A DNA stretch of 64,000 nucleotides from Tethya wilhelma. Lineage: Eukaryota; Porifera; Demospongiae; Tethyida; Tethyidae. The stretch is taken from positions 6,400,750 through 6,464,749 of the forward strand of contig CAXIPT010000004.1 of assembly GCA_964030475.1 (NCBI GenBank), written 5' to 3'. The notes beneath the pieces are model-generated. The model had not been told where the DNA came from. It searched no databases and saw nothing but the letters and a program-made list of their open reading frames with translations. The stretch's first letter is position 1, and the number at the start of each line of letters is the position of its first letter. The position numbers and the translations under genes were made by a program. Below are positions 12,030-23,146 of the stretch, one piece after another.

Positions 12030-12674
12030 GACATGATGTTAGACGATCGTAGTATTATATCAAACTGTTACAACTTGACACACTCAACACCCTAGCTTAC
12101 TTAGTGAGTCTTCAGTGAATCAGTCTTGCTTTAATCAGACTCTTCCTGCTCTTCCCTTCCTTTCCGGCCCTGAGTGAAAGGTCAAAGGGGATAGCGGCTA
12201 AGCCTGGGAAGTACGTAGCTAAAACAGAGGTGTAGGTGTCAGTCTACGCTGCCAACACCCACTTGTTTGACCACAGCTTACAAGCCCCCCCCCCCACCAA
12301 GTTTTTCCGGTTGAGTATTAGGGGGTGGAGCAGAGGGTGGGGAATGAGCGAGGCCCAGAGTATTGGACTTTGACCTTAAATTTACGCTGTGTCTACTGCA
12401 CCGGCTCCGTAAACTAAAGCTAATATATTGCAGTCAATGGTGCCGGTTCTACAGCACCGGCAGAATCCGGATACTGTATATTACGTAACTGCAATACAAA
12501 AGCAATAGGAAAGTATACGGACTGCCGGCTCTCTAGACACGCGGCGTTAAATTTAATAGATGCACAGGTGTCAAATCATATGCTGTGAGGTCTACTTTAA
12601 TTAATACAGCCTCGTACCAAAAAGAGCGCTAGAGCCTGGCTAAGTTCACCGTGGTGCAGTGGAAACTGACTGGG
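12030..12674. promoter_or_regulatory. divergent promoter region of gene B and the FunK1-like gene
   Basis: 645 bases separate two opposite start codons (12029 minus, 12675 plus). It has no open frame and contains a C tract near 12285 and a short hairpin TGCCGGT...ACCGGCA at 12441-12462. No TATA box can be assigned with confidence. Confidence 0.5.
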
Positions 12675-14919
12675 ATGGCGGTGAGTTTATTTGGTTTATC
12701 ATAGTATCATAAAGATTCAGAGGTGCATCATAAAATTTGTGTAGACTCCTAGAGCACATGTATAAATATGTGCCAAGTTTTCTTCTTTTAAGGGCATAGA
12801 TAATAAGGACTAAGGGATGTTTATTCAGTCTTTCTCTACCTTCTTTATAGTCCAAAAGGTCCAGAAGTGAGCGGGATGACACAGTCGATGAGATCGAGAA
12901 GCACATTGAATATCACAGGAAAAAAGTTGTATGGTGTGAAGAACGGATCCAATTTTGTAAGAAATATGAGCTGGACATCGGAGGACGTGAGGAGTTGCAT
13001 CAATATCACGTGAAAATGATTGCTGAATATGAAGAACTACTGACTGAAGTTAACAAACCCGTGAAATTGATGAAAGTTGGAGACATTTCCTGTAATTTAG
13101 TTAATAATTTTAGGCCACTACAGAATTAATGACATAGTTATTCAGTCCGCATTTGAGTGTATAGCTATATAATATGTAGTGGGAAAGTTTTGCGGGGTTT
13201 AACTTTCACGGTTTTTGCAGATCATGTACAGGGGGGGAGGGGTCATTCCAGGACTGCCTGGAACAAACCAAAGGGTGGGAAAGACTTTGTCGATTGAACC
13301 CCCCGAGCTACACCTACACTGTAACGTATAATATTATACGTATGGGCATCACACAGCTCATCTGTGAAAGTTAAAATGCAAAAATGTTTGATTATAAAGA
13401 CATATATCCGCAAAAGTTAAACACTGTGAAACATTCCCACTATACTGTGACAGTATTATATAGGTAGCGAGGGATTGGAAATAGGGCCAATTAAAACTAG
13501 TTTTGCACGAAGATGGAAATTTGAAATTAAATGAAGGCATTGTATGTGGAGGTTAATTTAGAGTTTTATATTGCAATACTCTAACTGTTGTAAGTATTAT
13601 CGATTTCTATACTGACAGGTCCTTCAACATTTGAAGAGTCGATATCAAACGTATCTACTGGAACACTAGATGAAAAAGAACATCAAGGTGATATTTATCA
13701 CCATTGGCTTGCTGTGGCTCTGTACGACCTGGTACAGGAACTTGATAAGCAAATAGAGTCCCCTATAGTTTCGTTTAAATTTCTGGATAGTCCTGATCGT
13801 GTTGAAATAGCGCAATCTGAGTTTGATCGGCTGTTGGATGTATGGTCCAACCTTGAAGGACATGAGGAAAGTCACAAATCAATTCTAGCTCGCGAATTAG
13901 ATCGGTTCCTCTTTGGTAAAAATCCTGAGCTTGGATATTGCTGTCATCAGATGCCTATTGACACAGGTTCTAGCCCACAAAAGCCAGACTTCTGCATTTT
14001 TCCTAGAGGGCTTAACCAGCATGCTTTCTCTGCCATATCAGTTTACAAGGTGTCCCCCTTAACTCCTTTTGGTGATTTCTTTGCGTTTAAGAGAGCAACT
14101 ACAGAGTCTGCAGCATACTCAATTGAAGGTAAAGGTGCCAAGAGTAGTGAGAGAGCTCTGGATGTGAGGCTAGTCTTTCCTATGACACAGCACTCTGTTG
14201 CACTTTATTTGTGTGTACCGATAGAAAAGAAACAACTCCGAATTCGTGTCCTCAAGTACTATAATGCTTCGGCATCTGAGAAAAAGAAGTTCTTGTGTGC
14301 TTTATATGCTGGATCGCACTACTTGAACAGAAATACCATCGTATCCGGTGGTTACTCAGTTCCCATACCGGGCCTTCAACTTGAGATGGTCCAGAACCAC
14401 ACCAGTGTGGCTGTAGACTGGGATTCGAATTGTGTTTACAAATTCTTCCGCAAAGAACGTACCAATCCTCAGACAGAGCTTGCTGAAGCTTTTCTGCAAG
14501 CAGAATTGAAAGATTTAACTCGAGATGGAAACTTCAAGTATTTGAAATATCAACACAGAGAAGGAAATCATGTATGCAAATCTAATGCACAAATTGGACA
14601 ACTTCTCACACAGCTCCACACCATTCATTCGAAAGGTTATGTCCATTCCGACATCAGATGCGCCAACCTTGTGTTTTCGAGTAATAAGAAAGACGCATGG
14701 ATTATAGACTTTGACCTGGCTGCTGTAGAAGGTGAAGCGTACCCTAGTGGTTATAACTGTGAACTACCAGAACGACATTGTGGGGCTAAGGCATGTCTTC
14801 CTAGAGAGAAACTTCATGATGTATGGAGCATGGCAAAGGCTGTGCAATGTGACGATATTTTCAGTAAATACGACAAAGAGAAGAAAACACTGCTAGAGAT
14901 TGCTAGCGATTATTGTTGA
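12675..14919 (+). CDS. FunK1-like protein-kinase-fold gene
   Basis: Exons 12675-12680 (ATG GCG), 12851-13091 and 13619-14919 join in phase to about 515 residues. The N-terminal 80 residues are charged and helical (RDDTVDEIEKHIEYHRKKV). A middle region (about 100-330) has KPDFCIF and mixed alpha/beta segments like the part preceding the kinase in fungal FunK1 proteins. The C-terminal kinase core has a candidate ATP lysine (CVYKFF), catalytic loop YVHSDIRCANLVF with Asp and Asn kept, and IIDFDLA, so DFD replaces DFG; HDVWSM follows. DFD-type metal-binding motifs and compact C-lobes are seen in FunK1 and other atypical kinases. Substrate unknown. It is transcribed away from gene B. Assignment to FunK1 itself is an inference from motif style; the kinase fold is well supported. 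Confidence 0.75.
13171..13450. repeat. palindromic MITE with internal insertion
   Basis: Ends gtgggaaagttttgcggggt and cattcccactatactgt match the 7468-7664 family, but about 100 unrelated bases (from cagggggggaggggtc, 13228-13330) interrupt it. It lies in an intron of the FunK1-like gene. Confidence 0.65.
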
Positions 14920-15362
14920 ACAATTTCCTATTCTGTTTTATCTCATGGAATCCGATATAATAATGCATGTACATGTGTACTTGCCTGGCCATTTATTAAA
15001 TTTAGGACTTTGAACTGCATGTGTGAACTTAATTGCTCCAGTACAAGATGAAATACCATCACGTGGCTGAATAATTATGTATGTTAGTACAACATTCACA
15101 ATAATTTTGATCTATTATAGTATAATATAATTAAAATAATACTGCTGATTAGCTGCTTAACGCAAGTTTTGTGCAAAATTCAACTTGACATCTATTATAA
15201 TTATTACATTTTCTGAATAATATTATGAGAACAGTACATGTATTATGAGTGTAATACAGTGGGTATTATAACGGTGCATGTGCATGCAGTTTTTATCACC
15301 AGATTGAGTTTGCATTGATTGGTGAATGTATGACCTTTTGTATTGGGTAAATGGATGTGTTG
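14920..15362. other. convergent intergenic spacer, no feature seen
   Basis: AT-rich sequence between the ends of two convergent genes (FunK1-like, plus; CTR9, minus). I see no open frame or repeat beyond short A/T runs. Confidence 0.5.
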
Positions 15363-15453
15363 CTAGTCATCATCATCACCATCATCCTTGGGTGAGTCAT
15401 CAGGACCACTGTTGTCAGCACTGCAAGCAAAACAACGACAAAGAAACTATACA

Positions 15454-15525
<72 letters not shown>

Positions 15526-18500
15526 AATCTAGCTAAGGTACAACAAAACCTTCATGCCGTCAAGTGCTTACTTCTTCTTTCTCTCTGTGGTGTGGTCATC
15601 TCTTGTTTTTTGTCTTTTTCTCTTGTGAGTGTCTTCTTGTTTTCGAGACCTAAAAATGATAAAAAATGAGATATAATAATAATTCTATCTCTGTGCAAAA
15701 GTTTTCTGTTACAGTAATATTGTTGTTTTGATCTTCACTGCTTCACACTACTGTATACTACATTATGCTCACACCCCCACACCCTCACACCCCCACACCC
15801 CCACACCCTCACACCCTCACACCCCCACTACACACACACCTTCGTCTCTTCTTGCTCCTCTGTTGTCCCTCCCTCTGCTCGCCCTCTCCCTCGCTGTAAA
15901 TGTCCCCTGTCTTTTCTTTCTTCTTTCTGCCTCCCCCTCCACCAGATCGAGACACCTTCTCCGGAGGAAGCTCCGTGAAATGGAGCAAGTTCTGTGTCTT
16001 TAGTTTGAACTGCTGCCTCTGTTCCTCCAGTTGCTGGGCTTGAAGCTCTCGCTGCCTCACACGCTCTTGCTGTACGATTTAAAACAGTGCATGTACATAT
16101 GATATACTAATTTCAGTTACACAATTGCCATGCAATGCATAATAGGTCATTACACAATTTTCATCATGTGCAGAAGTTCAGTAGCTTTGTAGACTGTACA
16201 GTACATTTATACGAAATTCTTTTACATGTACTTGAAGGAACTGTGTCACTATACATGAGTGCGCATGCTGTTTTGCTACTTAAAATAAAAACTAATGCGT
16301 GATGTTTTATGACGTTCTATGACCTTTTGTAACGTTTTTTTGTTTTGTTTCTAGCGTGCTCTGGGTAACACGTCCGGGTATTAGTTCCGTGTATATTGCG
16401 TGTCTGTCAACAACAAAAAAAACACGTCACAAAACGTCACGCATTTTATTTTTGGTAACAAAACAGCGCCTATATAGTGACACAGTTCCTTTAAGTGGAA
16501 ATTTTTTTCCTGATTTCCGATAACTTTCAAGCCACACCTCTTCTTCCATCTGTTTCACTCTGAGCGCCTCTCTCTCCCTCTCCTGTTTCTCTCTCAGTGC
16601 TCTCTCGTCATCGTCGACCTTCCTGGCCCGGGCTAGGTGGTGCTGGGCCTGGCTGAGGTAGTCCGCACACCTGCTCGACTCCTTGGTGGCAAAGTTGAGG
16701 TCAAACTTCATACGGTCTCCTTCCCTACTGAGGAAGACAAAGAACCTATGGAGAGAGTGAGAGAATGAATGAAGTTCGTTTTGTTTAGAAGCAAAATAGT
16801 GACAGGTATTTGAACATACAACACTATTATAATATATTATAGTAAAAATTTTTAAAAAATAAGCTGTGTAGGAATGGGTAGTGCTGTAAAAAGTATTGGA
16901 ACAAGGAATGGTCTCAATTTCGGCACATGACTACTTCATTTTCAGTTTTGATCCCTCATAGCTATAATTGTTATAAAGTTAAATGCTTTAAAGAGTGATC
17001 TGTACTTGAATATCAGATTTTATCACGTTAAATGTAATGGTTCAAATTTTTGCCATCCTGCTAAAAAGTTGGATAAAGTATAGCTGGTAGGATTACATTA
17101 CTGGCCCAGACCTGGGTACAAAAAATGAAGTAGTCATGTGCCGAAATTGAGACCATTCCTTGTTCCAATACTTTTTACAGCACTACCCATTCCTACACAG
17201 CTTATTTTTTAAAAATTTTTATTACTTGTTCATTCACTTTTTTCAACACTACAGTGTGGAGACAATCAGAGACTGGTTAGTCCCTACAAAAAGCTTGAGT
17301 TATCTGAGTAGCAGCTATATTGTCTGCAAGAGCAGCTAATGCGCATGCGCATTAAATGCCACGTGGATAAATGACCTTTGGACTCTACCTAAAAGATGGC
17401 TACATTGAAGTACATGAATTTATACTCTAAGTTTCAAAGCTCTCTAGTTTTTGTTTAGGCTTATTTGTGTTGAAAACGGGTATAAAGGAATGTAGTACCT
17501 ATGAAAAGAACTTACTTTGTGCTGTCAAAGTTGGCTCAACACATTCTGGTTCTCTGGAAATGCTTTTCAAGTAAGTCAGTTAGGAAGTAAGTAAGTAGAT
17601 GAACAAAAATGGCACTCTTGTGGCTTCCCACTAGCGCTCTCTACGAGCGCTGAGGAAAGTTTTTGTGAGTGTTAGGCCTTGCATGCAGTTGGTAATCTGT
17701 CAGTGAGAGCCTCTGACTAACTTTGAAGGTTTAATTTTGTTTGACTAAATTTTTATAGTGACCAACATTTTGTATTGTGTCTATGGGACAGTCGGCCCAT
17801 TCCTACTATACGTACTACCGTACGTATGATATGTATCCAAACAGGCTATGTGATGGGCATTAAATGGAATACCGTTCTCAACATTTCAATGCCATGAAAA
17901 CGTACTGTAGTACAAAGACAAAGCTTTTCTACACACACCCACACATCCATATCCTCACACCCCACACCCATACATCCTCACACCCACACACCCTCACACC
18001 CTCATACCCTCACACACCTATGAGCCATCTCCAGTTCCCTGACAGCTGCCAAGACGTCCGAGAGAGAGCTGTGCTGATCCCTAAGGACAGTGATGGCTGA
18101 CCTCTGTTCCACGAGGGCAAGGTTAAAGAGGAGGAGGGAGTCGTTGGGCGAGATGTGACGAGCCTGTTGCCATGAAAACCAGATACAATAATTAATACAT
18201 GCACAAAATTGTATAAAGGCAGAAAGTTTCGAAAATTGTATAAAGAATAGATTAGCAGAAGAATGGTTGTATTCATGTATATAATTTTATGGAATACAGT
18301 ACTTATTAAGTTATCTCCAAGTGAAATGCACAGCATAAATGTATAGACTGGGTTTTGGAAAAAATAAAAGGGCTATAAGTATTGATGAGGGTTGAACAAA
18401 ACTAAAGTCCATCTGGTTTGAGAATGCCATTGGAAGTGAAACAATGAGATTTATGTAATACTTTTCTTATGGGACAAAATAGCTAACTTTTGACTGGTAA

Positions 18501-20596
18501 GGTTAGGAAGCTGAAAAAGCAATCAAGAGAACGGGGAAAACAAGCACTTTCCAAAGGTGCTTGAAATTATTTTTCCTAGAGGCATTCTTAAACAAGATGG
18601 ACTTTAATCTACATGTATAGTTCTTGAAAGTTTGAAGCTGTAACACATACCCTGATCAATGTCAGCTTGCACTCCTCCAGTCGTCCACACTTGAAGTAGG
18701 CTCTGGCCAGATAGAGCAGGATCTCCGTGTTATGGAAACCGTAGAACTTCTGAAGACAATTCTCATACTGTACGTGTAGAGATTGACAAGTAGTGAATTT
18801 TCAAAAGTATAATCATGCACGTTTAGACGTGCCGATATACATGCGATACAGGAATTAATGACAAAAACGAACTGAAATAACATTTTCATGTCATGACCAT
18901 TCCTGCTTTAGGAAAAACAAAACAAAAAAACATGCTTATAACTACAGTGCATACCGTATAGTGGCCGGGTAAATTTGGTAAGAATTAAATTTGGCAAATT
19001 GGCGTATTATTCTGCAATTTGCCAAATTAGAAATCGCAGACAGTTTTATACACACGCATGTGCATATAGACAATGCAGCGTACAGATTTAAATCGTCAAT
19101 CGCGTTAAAATTCGAATCGGCCAAATTTACCCATAATATGGTACTGTACGTACATCATAATTATGCATACAATATTCATTTCTACAATGTAACGTGCATT
19201 TTCTAAATAGTGCTCACCATCTGTATGGCACCGACATACTGCTTCTGTTCCACATAGATGTGAGCCAGATTGAGCCAGACGTCGGGAACATCAGCTGTAG
19301 CCTCCCTCACCTGTGCAAAGACGTCTCGCGCCTCTCGGAAGTATCCCTTGTGAGCCAAGACAGCTCCGATACCATTGGCAGCAAACAGGTTTTTGGGATC
19401 TCTGTGTAGGACCTCCTTGAAATAGCCCAGGGCCCTATCTTGGTGTCTCTTGTCTTTAGTGCGATCTCTGCAAGCAAGGAGAAAAAAAATTTACTGAAAA
19501 AGATGTACATAGGGTACATCGAGTTACGAAACTATATAGCAATTGAGAAAACAAACGCCCGAGTGAACGTGAGTAGACTACATTGTATGTATGTACAGTA
19601 GTTTGTCTCTCATACAGTACCTGGTGGATATGTGGAGGGTCTGTAGCCACACGTTGCCTAGCGACAGCGATGAGTAGTTGTCTCCCTTCGTCTCAGGATT
19701 GTTGAGGATCCTCTCGAACTTCTTCTGCCCCGGCCCCCACTCGTGCTTGGCCAGATGGAGGTTACCAATGAGGGCCCAGGCATCAGCATGGTCCTAGAGG
19801 GAGGAAGATACAAGTGAGATACCGTATAGCAGTAAATTTGGTGAGAATTAAATTTGGCAAATTGGCGAATTATTCTGCAAATGCGCAAATTAAAAACCTC
19901 CAAACGCACACATGCGCATATACTGTAAACAATGCAGCATGCAGAATTAATTAAAATCGCCAAATTTAAAATTGCCAATCATGCTAAAACAAGAATTTGG
20001 CAAATTTTAAGCCTGCCAAATTTACCCGCTATACAGTATAATTAGGATTAGAAAGATGAGTAGATGCAATATCGTGTTTTTTTTCACCATGAAATATATT
20101 TTATAGCAAGCAAGTAAATTTTAAGCTCAAACGGCAGGCTTGTACAAAAGCTGATTTGCTAGTTATAATATGAAAAGGTGATTGGATGAATGGGAAGTTT
20201 AGAATTTGGGCTTTCACAGATAAATCGAGATGGAACTGCAAATATTAGCCAGCAAAACTTTAATTTCTGCTAGAAAATATAATAAAGAAAAACCTCTCTC
20301 TCTCTCTCACCTGGTTCTTTTGCAGCGCCTCTTTGAACCAATCAGAGGCCTCGTAGATCTGTTCCCTGTCCCGCGCCATGCACCCCAGTCTGAGGTAGCA
20401 ATCGATGTAGCTAGGGTGCTCCTGCAAGATGGCCTTGTAGTGGGCACCAGCTTGTTCGTACTCACACAATCCCTCACAGAGTCTGCCCAGGTTGTAGGTG
20501 ATGGTGACTGCTAGTCCATTGTAGTAAGTTTCATCTTGAATGGCTTCTTGCTTGCAACGCTCTAGAGCTTGTTCGTAGAATGACTGGTTGGGGGAG

Positions 20597-20672
<76 letters not shown>

Positions 20673-21762
20673 TAATATACTGTATACTGTATTCTTGATA
20701 CTGCAGCTATATATAGCATAAGTAATCTAAATAATATTATAATAAATGTTTGGCTTGCTTAATTCACATACATTACTTACAACCCCAGGAATCAAAGACT
20801 CTTAGACCTAACCGTTCAAGGGTGCACAATTATACATTTACCTTGGCTTTATCAAGACTCTGTAGTTTGAAATGGAGTGCACCAATATTGTTGAGAATTT
20901 CTGGAGGCACATCAGCTCCAACTTTGTCCGTGAGAATCTGAGATGCCTTTTCATAAGCTTGGAGCGCTCCCTATATACATACAAATAGTGTTTATTCTAA
21001 ATAAAGCACACCAAAGATATGTACATTATACTCTCCTGTGTAAAAAAAGTATATACTCACAGTGAGGTCAGTCTGCTCCAAGATGCTGGCCAGTTCGATC
21101 CATGCTTCAACGTCATCGGGAAACTGTTCTGTCACTTTCTTCAAGTGGTCCTGCACAAGAACAAACAATACTACAGTATATTGAAATATACAACACAGCA
21201 GGCAAGTAAAATCACTACTTTACAATCAGATAGAGCTAATGTACATACGTATGGGACGAGAGTAATATTGCATGTAACATTGTATTTAGCTAAAGTCCAT
21301 GCATCTGGTTTGAGAATTAATGCTGGTGGAAAAAATTGAACAACTTTCTTATTATCAAATCGATTTTCAAAATTTCAAGCACCATTTGAAAGTGCTCATT
21401 CTCCCCGTTCTTTTCGTTACTTTTCCAGCTTCCTACACCTTACCAGTCCAAAGTTATTTTTTCCCATTAGAAAAATATTGCATGAATCTCACTATTTCAT
21501 TTCCAGCGGCATTCCCAAACCAGATGGACATTAGTCTCCACTAGCTAGTCACTCACCCTAGCTGCCTCTCTCTTCTTTGGAACACTGGAGCTAGCGTAGA
21601 GAGAGCCAAGAATTTTCATGGTCTCGTAGTTCCCGGGCTGTGCCGCTAAAACCTTCTCAAAGCATTGAGCAGCGTTCTCTGTGTCTCCTCTTGCGATGTA
21701 CATCTGACCAAGACCAAAGTGAGGAAGGACGTAGGAACTGGGGGGTAGTTGGGTTGTCTAGG

Positions 21763-21813
<51 letters not shown>

Positions 21814-22369
21814 GATGATACAGTACAGTAAGTGGTAAGTAAACTAGTGAGGAGATAAAGAAATACTTATATAGGCATTGACATGCACACACACACACAC
21901 ACACATGAAACTGAACTACAACTACTGTACAACTGTAGATCTGAGAATTTTAATGCAGTCAAAAAAATTTTGCCTCATTGAATTTTACATGTTTTAATTT
22001 TTACTATTAAAGATTGCCATGCATACAGTAAGTACAGTGTACATGTACTGTACGTGTTTTAATTTTAGCTAGCATTAATTACAGTGACAAAATTTTCCCT
22101 ACATCATTAGCGGTGAAACTTTCCTAATTTAATCTAACTTAATGGTACAAACAATGGACCGTATTCAATATTATTGTTCTAAATAACGCACACCACCGCG
22201 CGCTCTGGCGGGAAGGCGTTGAGGGTAAAGAAAGAAGCAGCCTATAAATTTTTTGTGATTTTAGCCATCTAGGACTAGATAGATCAAATCTCACTCGTGC
22301 TCATTGCCAAACCTTGGCAGCTCTGGAATAGTCCACGTCTGCAAGCTTTGTAAGACAGAACTTTCGCCC
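15363..22369 (-). CDS. CTR9: CTR9, PAF1-complex TPR subunit (5' end missing)
   Basis: Thirteen exons on the minus strand, all in phase: 22369-22313, 21757-21557, 21150-21061, 20970-20842, 20583-20311, 19793-19621, 19467-19218, 18767-18651, 18163-18018, 16745-16538, 16069-15840, 15649-15572, 15420-15363. They give 669 residues of TPR repeats and a charged tail. Diagnostic CTR9 segments include [76 protein letters not shown] and [19 protein letters not shown]9 scaffolds the nuclear PAF1 complex, which travels with RNA polymerase II and promotes H2B ubiquitination and H3K4 methylation. The first exon is cut by the N at 22370, so roughly the first quarter of the protein is missing. The tail is basic then acidic (KKRRR, DDGDDDD) and shorter than in vertebrates. 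Two introns begin with G-rich minisatellites. Confidence 0.95.
15455..15525. repeat. (TG)n microsatellite in the last CTR9 intron
   Basis: About 70 bases of nearly pure TG with a few CG interruptions. Confidence 0.95.
15769..15839 (-). repeat. G-rich minisatellite at a CTR9 intron start
   Basis: On the coding strand the intron starts GTGTGTGTGTAG, then repeats GGGTGTGAGGGTGTG-type units. It has many runs of three to five G within 70 bases and could form G-quadruplexes in the pre-mRNA. A similar array opens another intron at 17935-18017. Confidence 0.8.
16838..17830. repeat. composite MITE in a CTR9 intron
   Basis: It contains an inner palindromic element (16867-17200, taggaatgggtagtgctgta and its inverse) followed by about 600 bases homologous to 26760-27380, ending cggcccattcctactatacg. 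Same families as in the gene B intron and the large inverted repeat. Confidence 0.75.
17935..18017 (-). repeat. second G-rich minisatellite at a CTR9 intron start
   Basis: Directly after the donor at 18018 the coding strand reads GTGTGTGAGGGTATGAGGG and continues with GGGTGTG units. Same motif as 15769-15839 in a different intron of the same gene. Confidence 0.8.
18403..18606. repeat. palindromic MITE, AAAGTCCATCTGGTTTGA family
   Basis: Ends aaagtccatctggtttgaga and an imperfect inverse (aacaagatggacttt). Copies at 21291-21532 and 48870-49100. Confidence 0.7.
18951..19144. repeat. palindromic MITE, GGGTAAATTTGG family
   Basis: It starts ataccgtatagtggccgggt and ends with the inverse-like ccaaatttacccataatatg. 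The interior repeats aaatttggcaaattgg. Related copies at 19819-20040 and 51423-51625. Confidence 0.7.
19819..20040. repeat. palindromic MITE, GGGTAAATTTGG family, copy 2
   Basis: Starts ataccgtatagcagtaaatt and ends aatttacccgctatacagta. Lies in a CTR9 intron. Confidence 0.75.
20600..20668. repeat. (GA)n microsatellite
   Basis: About 70 bases of GA with one GGAG interruption, in a CTR9 intron next to an acceptor. Confidence 0.95.
21291..21532. repeat. palindromic MITE, AAAGTCCATCTGGTTTGA family, copy 2
   Basis: Left end taaagtccatgcatctggtt, right end aaaccagatggaca. Inverted arms flank an AT-rich middle. Lies in a CTR9 intron. Confidence 0.7.
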
Positions 22370-23146
22370 NACAAGCTATAAGGTGTTAGCTATATAATAT
22401 AATAACTAAACAAAGTCACTTGAACAGCAGTTTAAAAACATTAAAAGAGTCACAGTGCACTGTCCAACTCTTGATATAGAAGATCACTGGAAAGACTGTC
22501 CGGTATAACTGATAGCAGCTATATGTAGACCAATTTTTTTGACTTTCTCTACAGCTGGAGTCTCAGTTTTGTGAAATGGTGACCAGACAGGTACAGCGTA
22601 CAGTCTATATAGATGAGGTTGAATGAAGCTAAGATAAAGCTTCAGTAGAGTACTAGAGGTAGAGTTCTCGTAGAGTGCACGTGTGTAGTTCTATGTATTA
22701 GTTTTCTGGCTTTAATATTGAATTTGCAATAATTTTGTGGATTCCATGAGAGTATATTAACTCAGAGGTAATGATGATACCCAAGTACCTGTACTCATGC
22801 ACTCTAGTGAGCGGTGTATATACCATCAAATAACCATACCATATAGATAAAATGTATTATTATATCATAAGATAAAGCTTCCAAATGTACCATAAGATAA
22901 AAAGTTTCAGTCTACAGAGTATACCGAGGTAAAGCTTCAGTCTATAGAGTTGTTGTAGAAGCACCTGTAAAGAATTCCTGGCTTTAGTAGCTATATAAAT
23001 ATTCTAGTGAGTGGTGCATGTTATGTCAGTGTATATATAAACCATTGATCATTATTATATCCCTAAAAACAGCTTTGAAACTCTCGATATAACATTTACA
23101 CTATTATAATACTTGTAAATATAATAATTATATGTCTATAGCTTAC
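22370..23146. other. assembly join and non-coding stretch between CTR9 and kinase C
   Basis: An N at 22370 cuts a CTR9 exon. The next 770 bases have no supportable exon and carry a loose repeat of aagataaagcttcagtctat-type units (about 22630-22960). The missing coiled-coil and GTPase exons expected for kinase C are not found here. Confidence 0.6.

Noticed and set aside
15775..15835. CRISPR-like array (regular CACACCC units)
   Set aside because: Units are 8-16 bases without unique spacers in an animal intron; it is a minisatellite.
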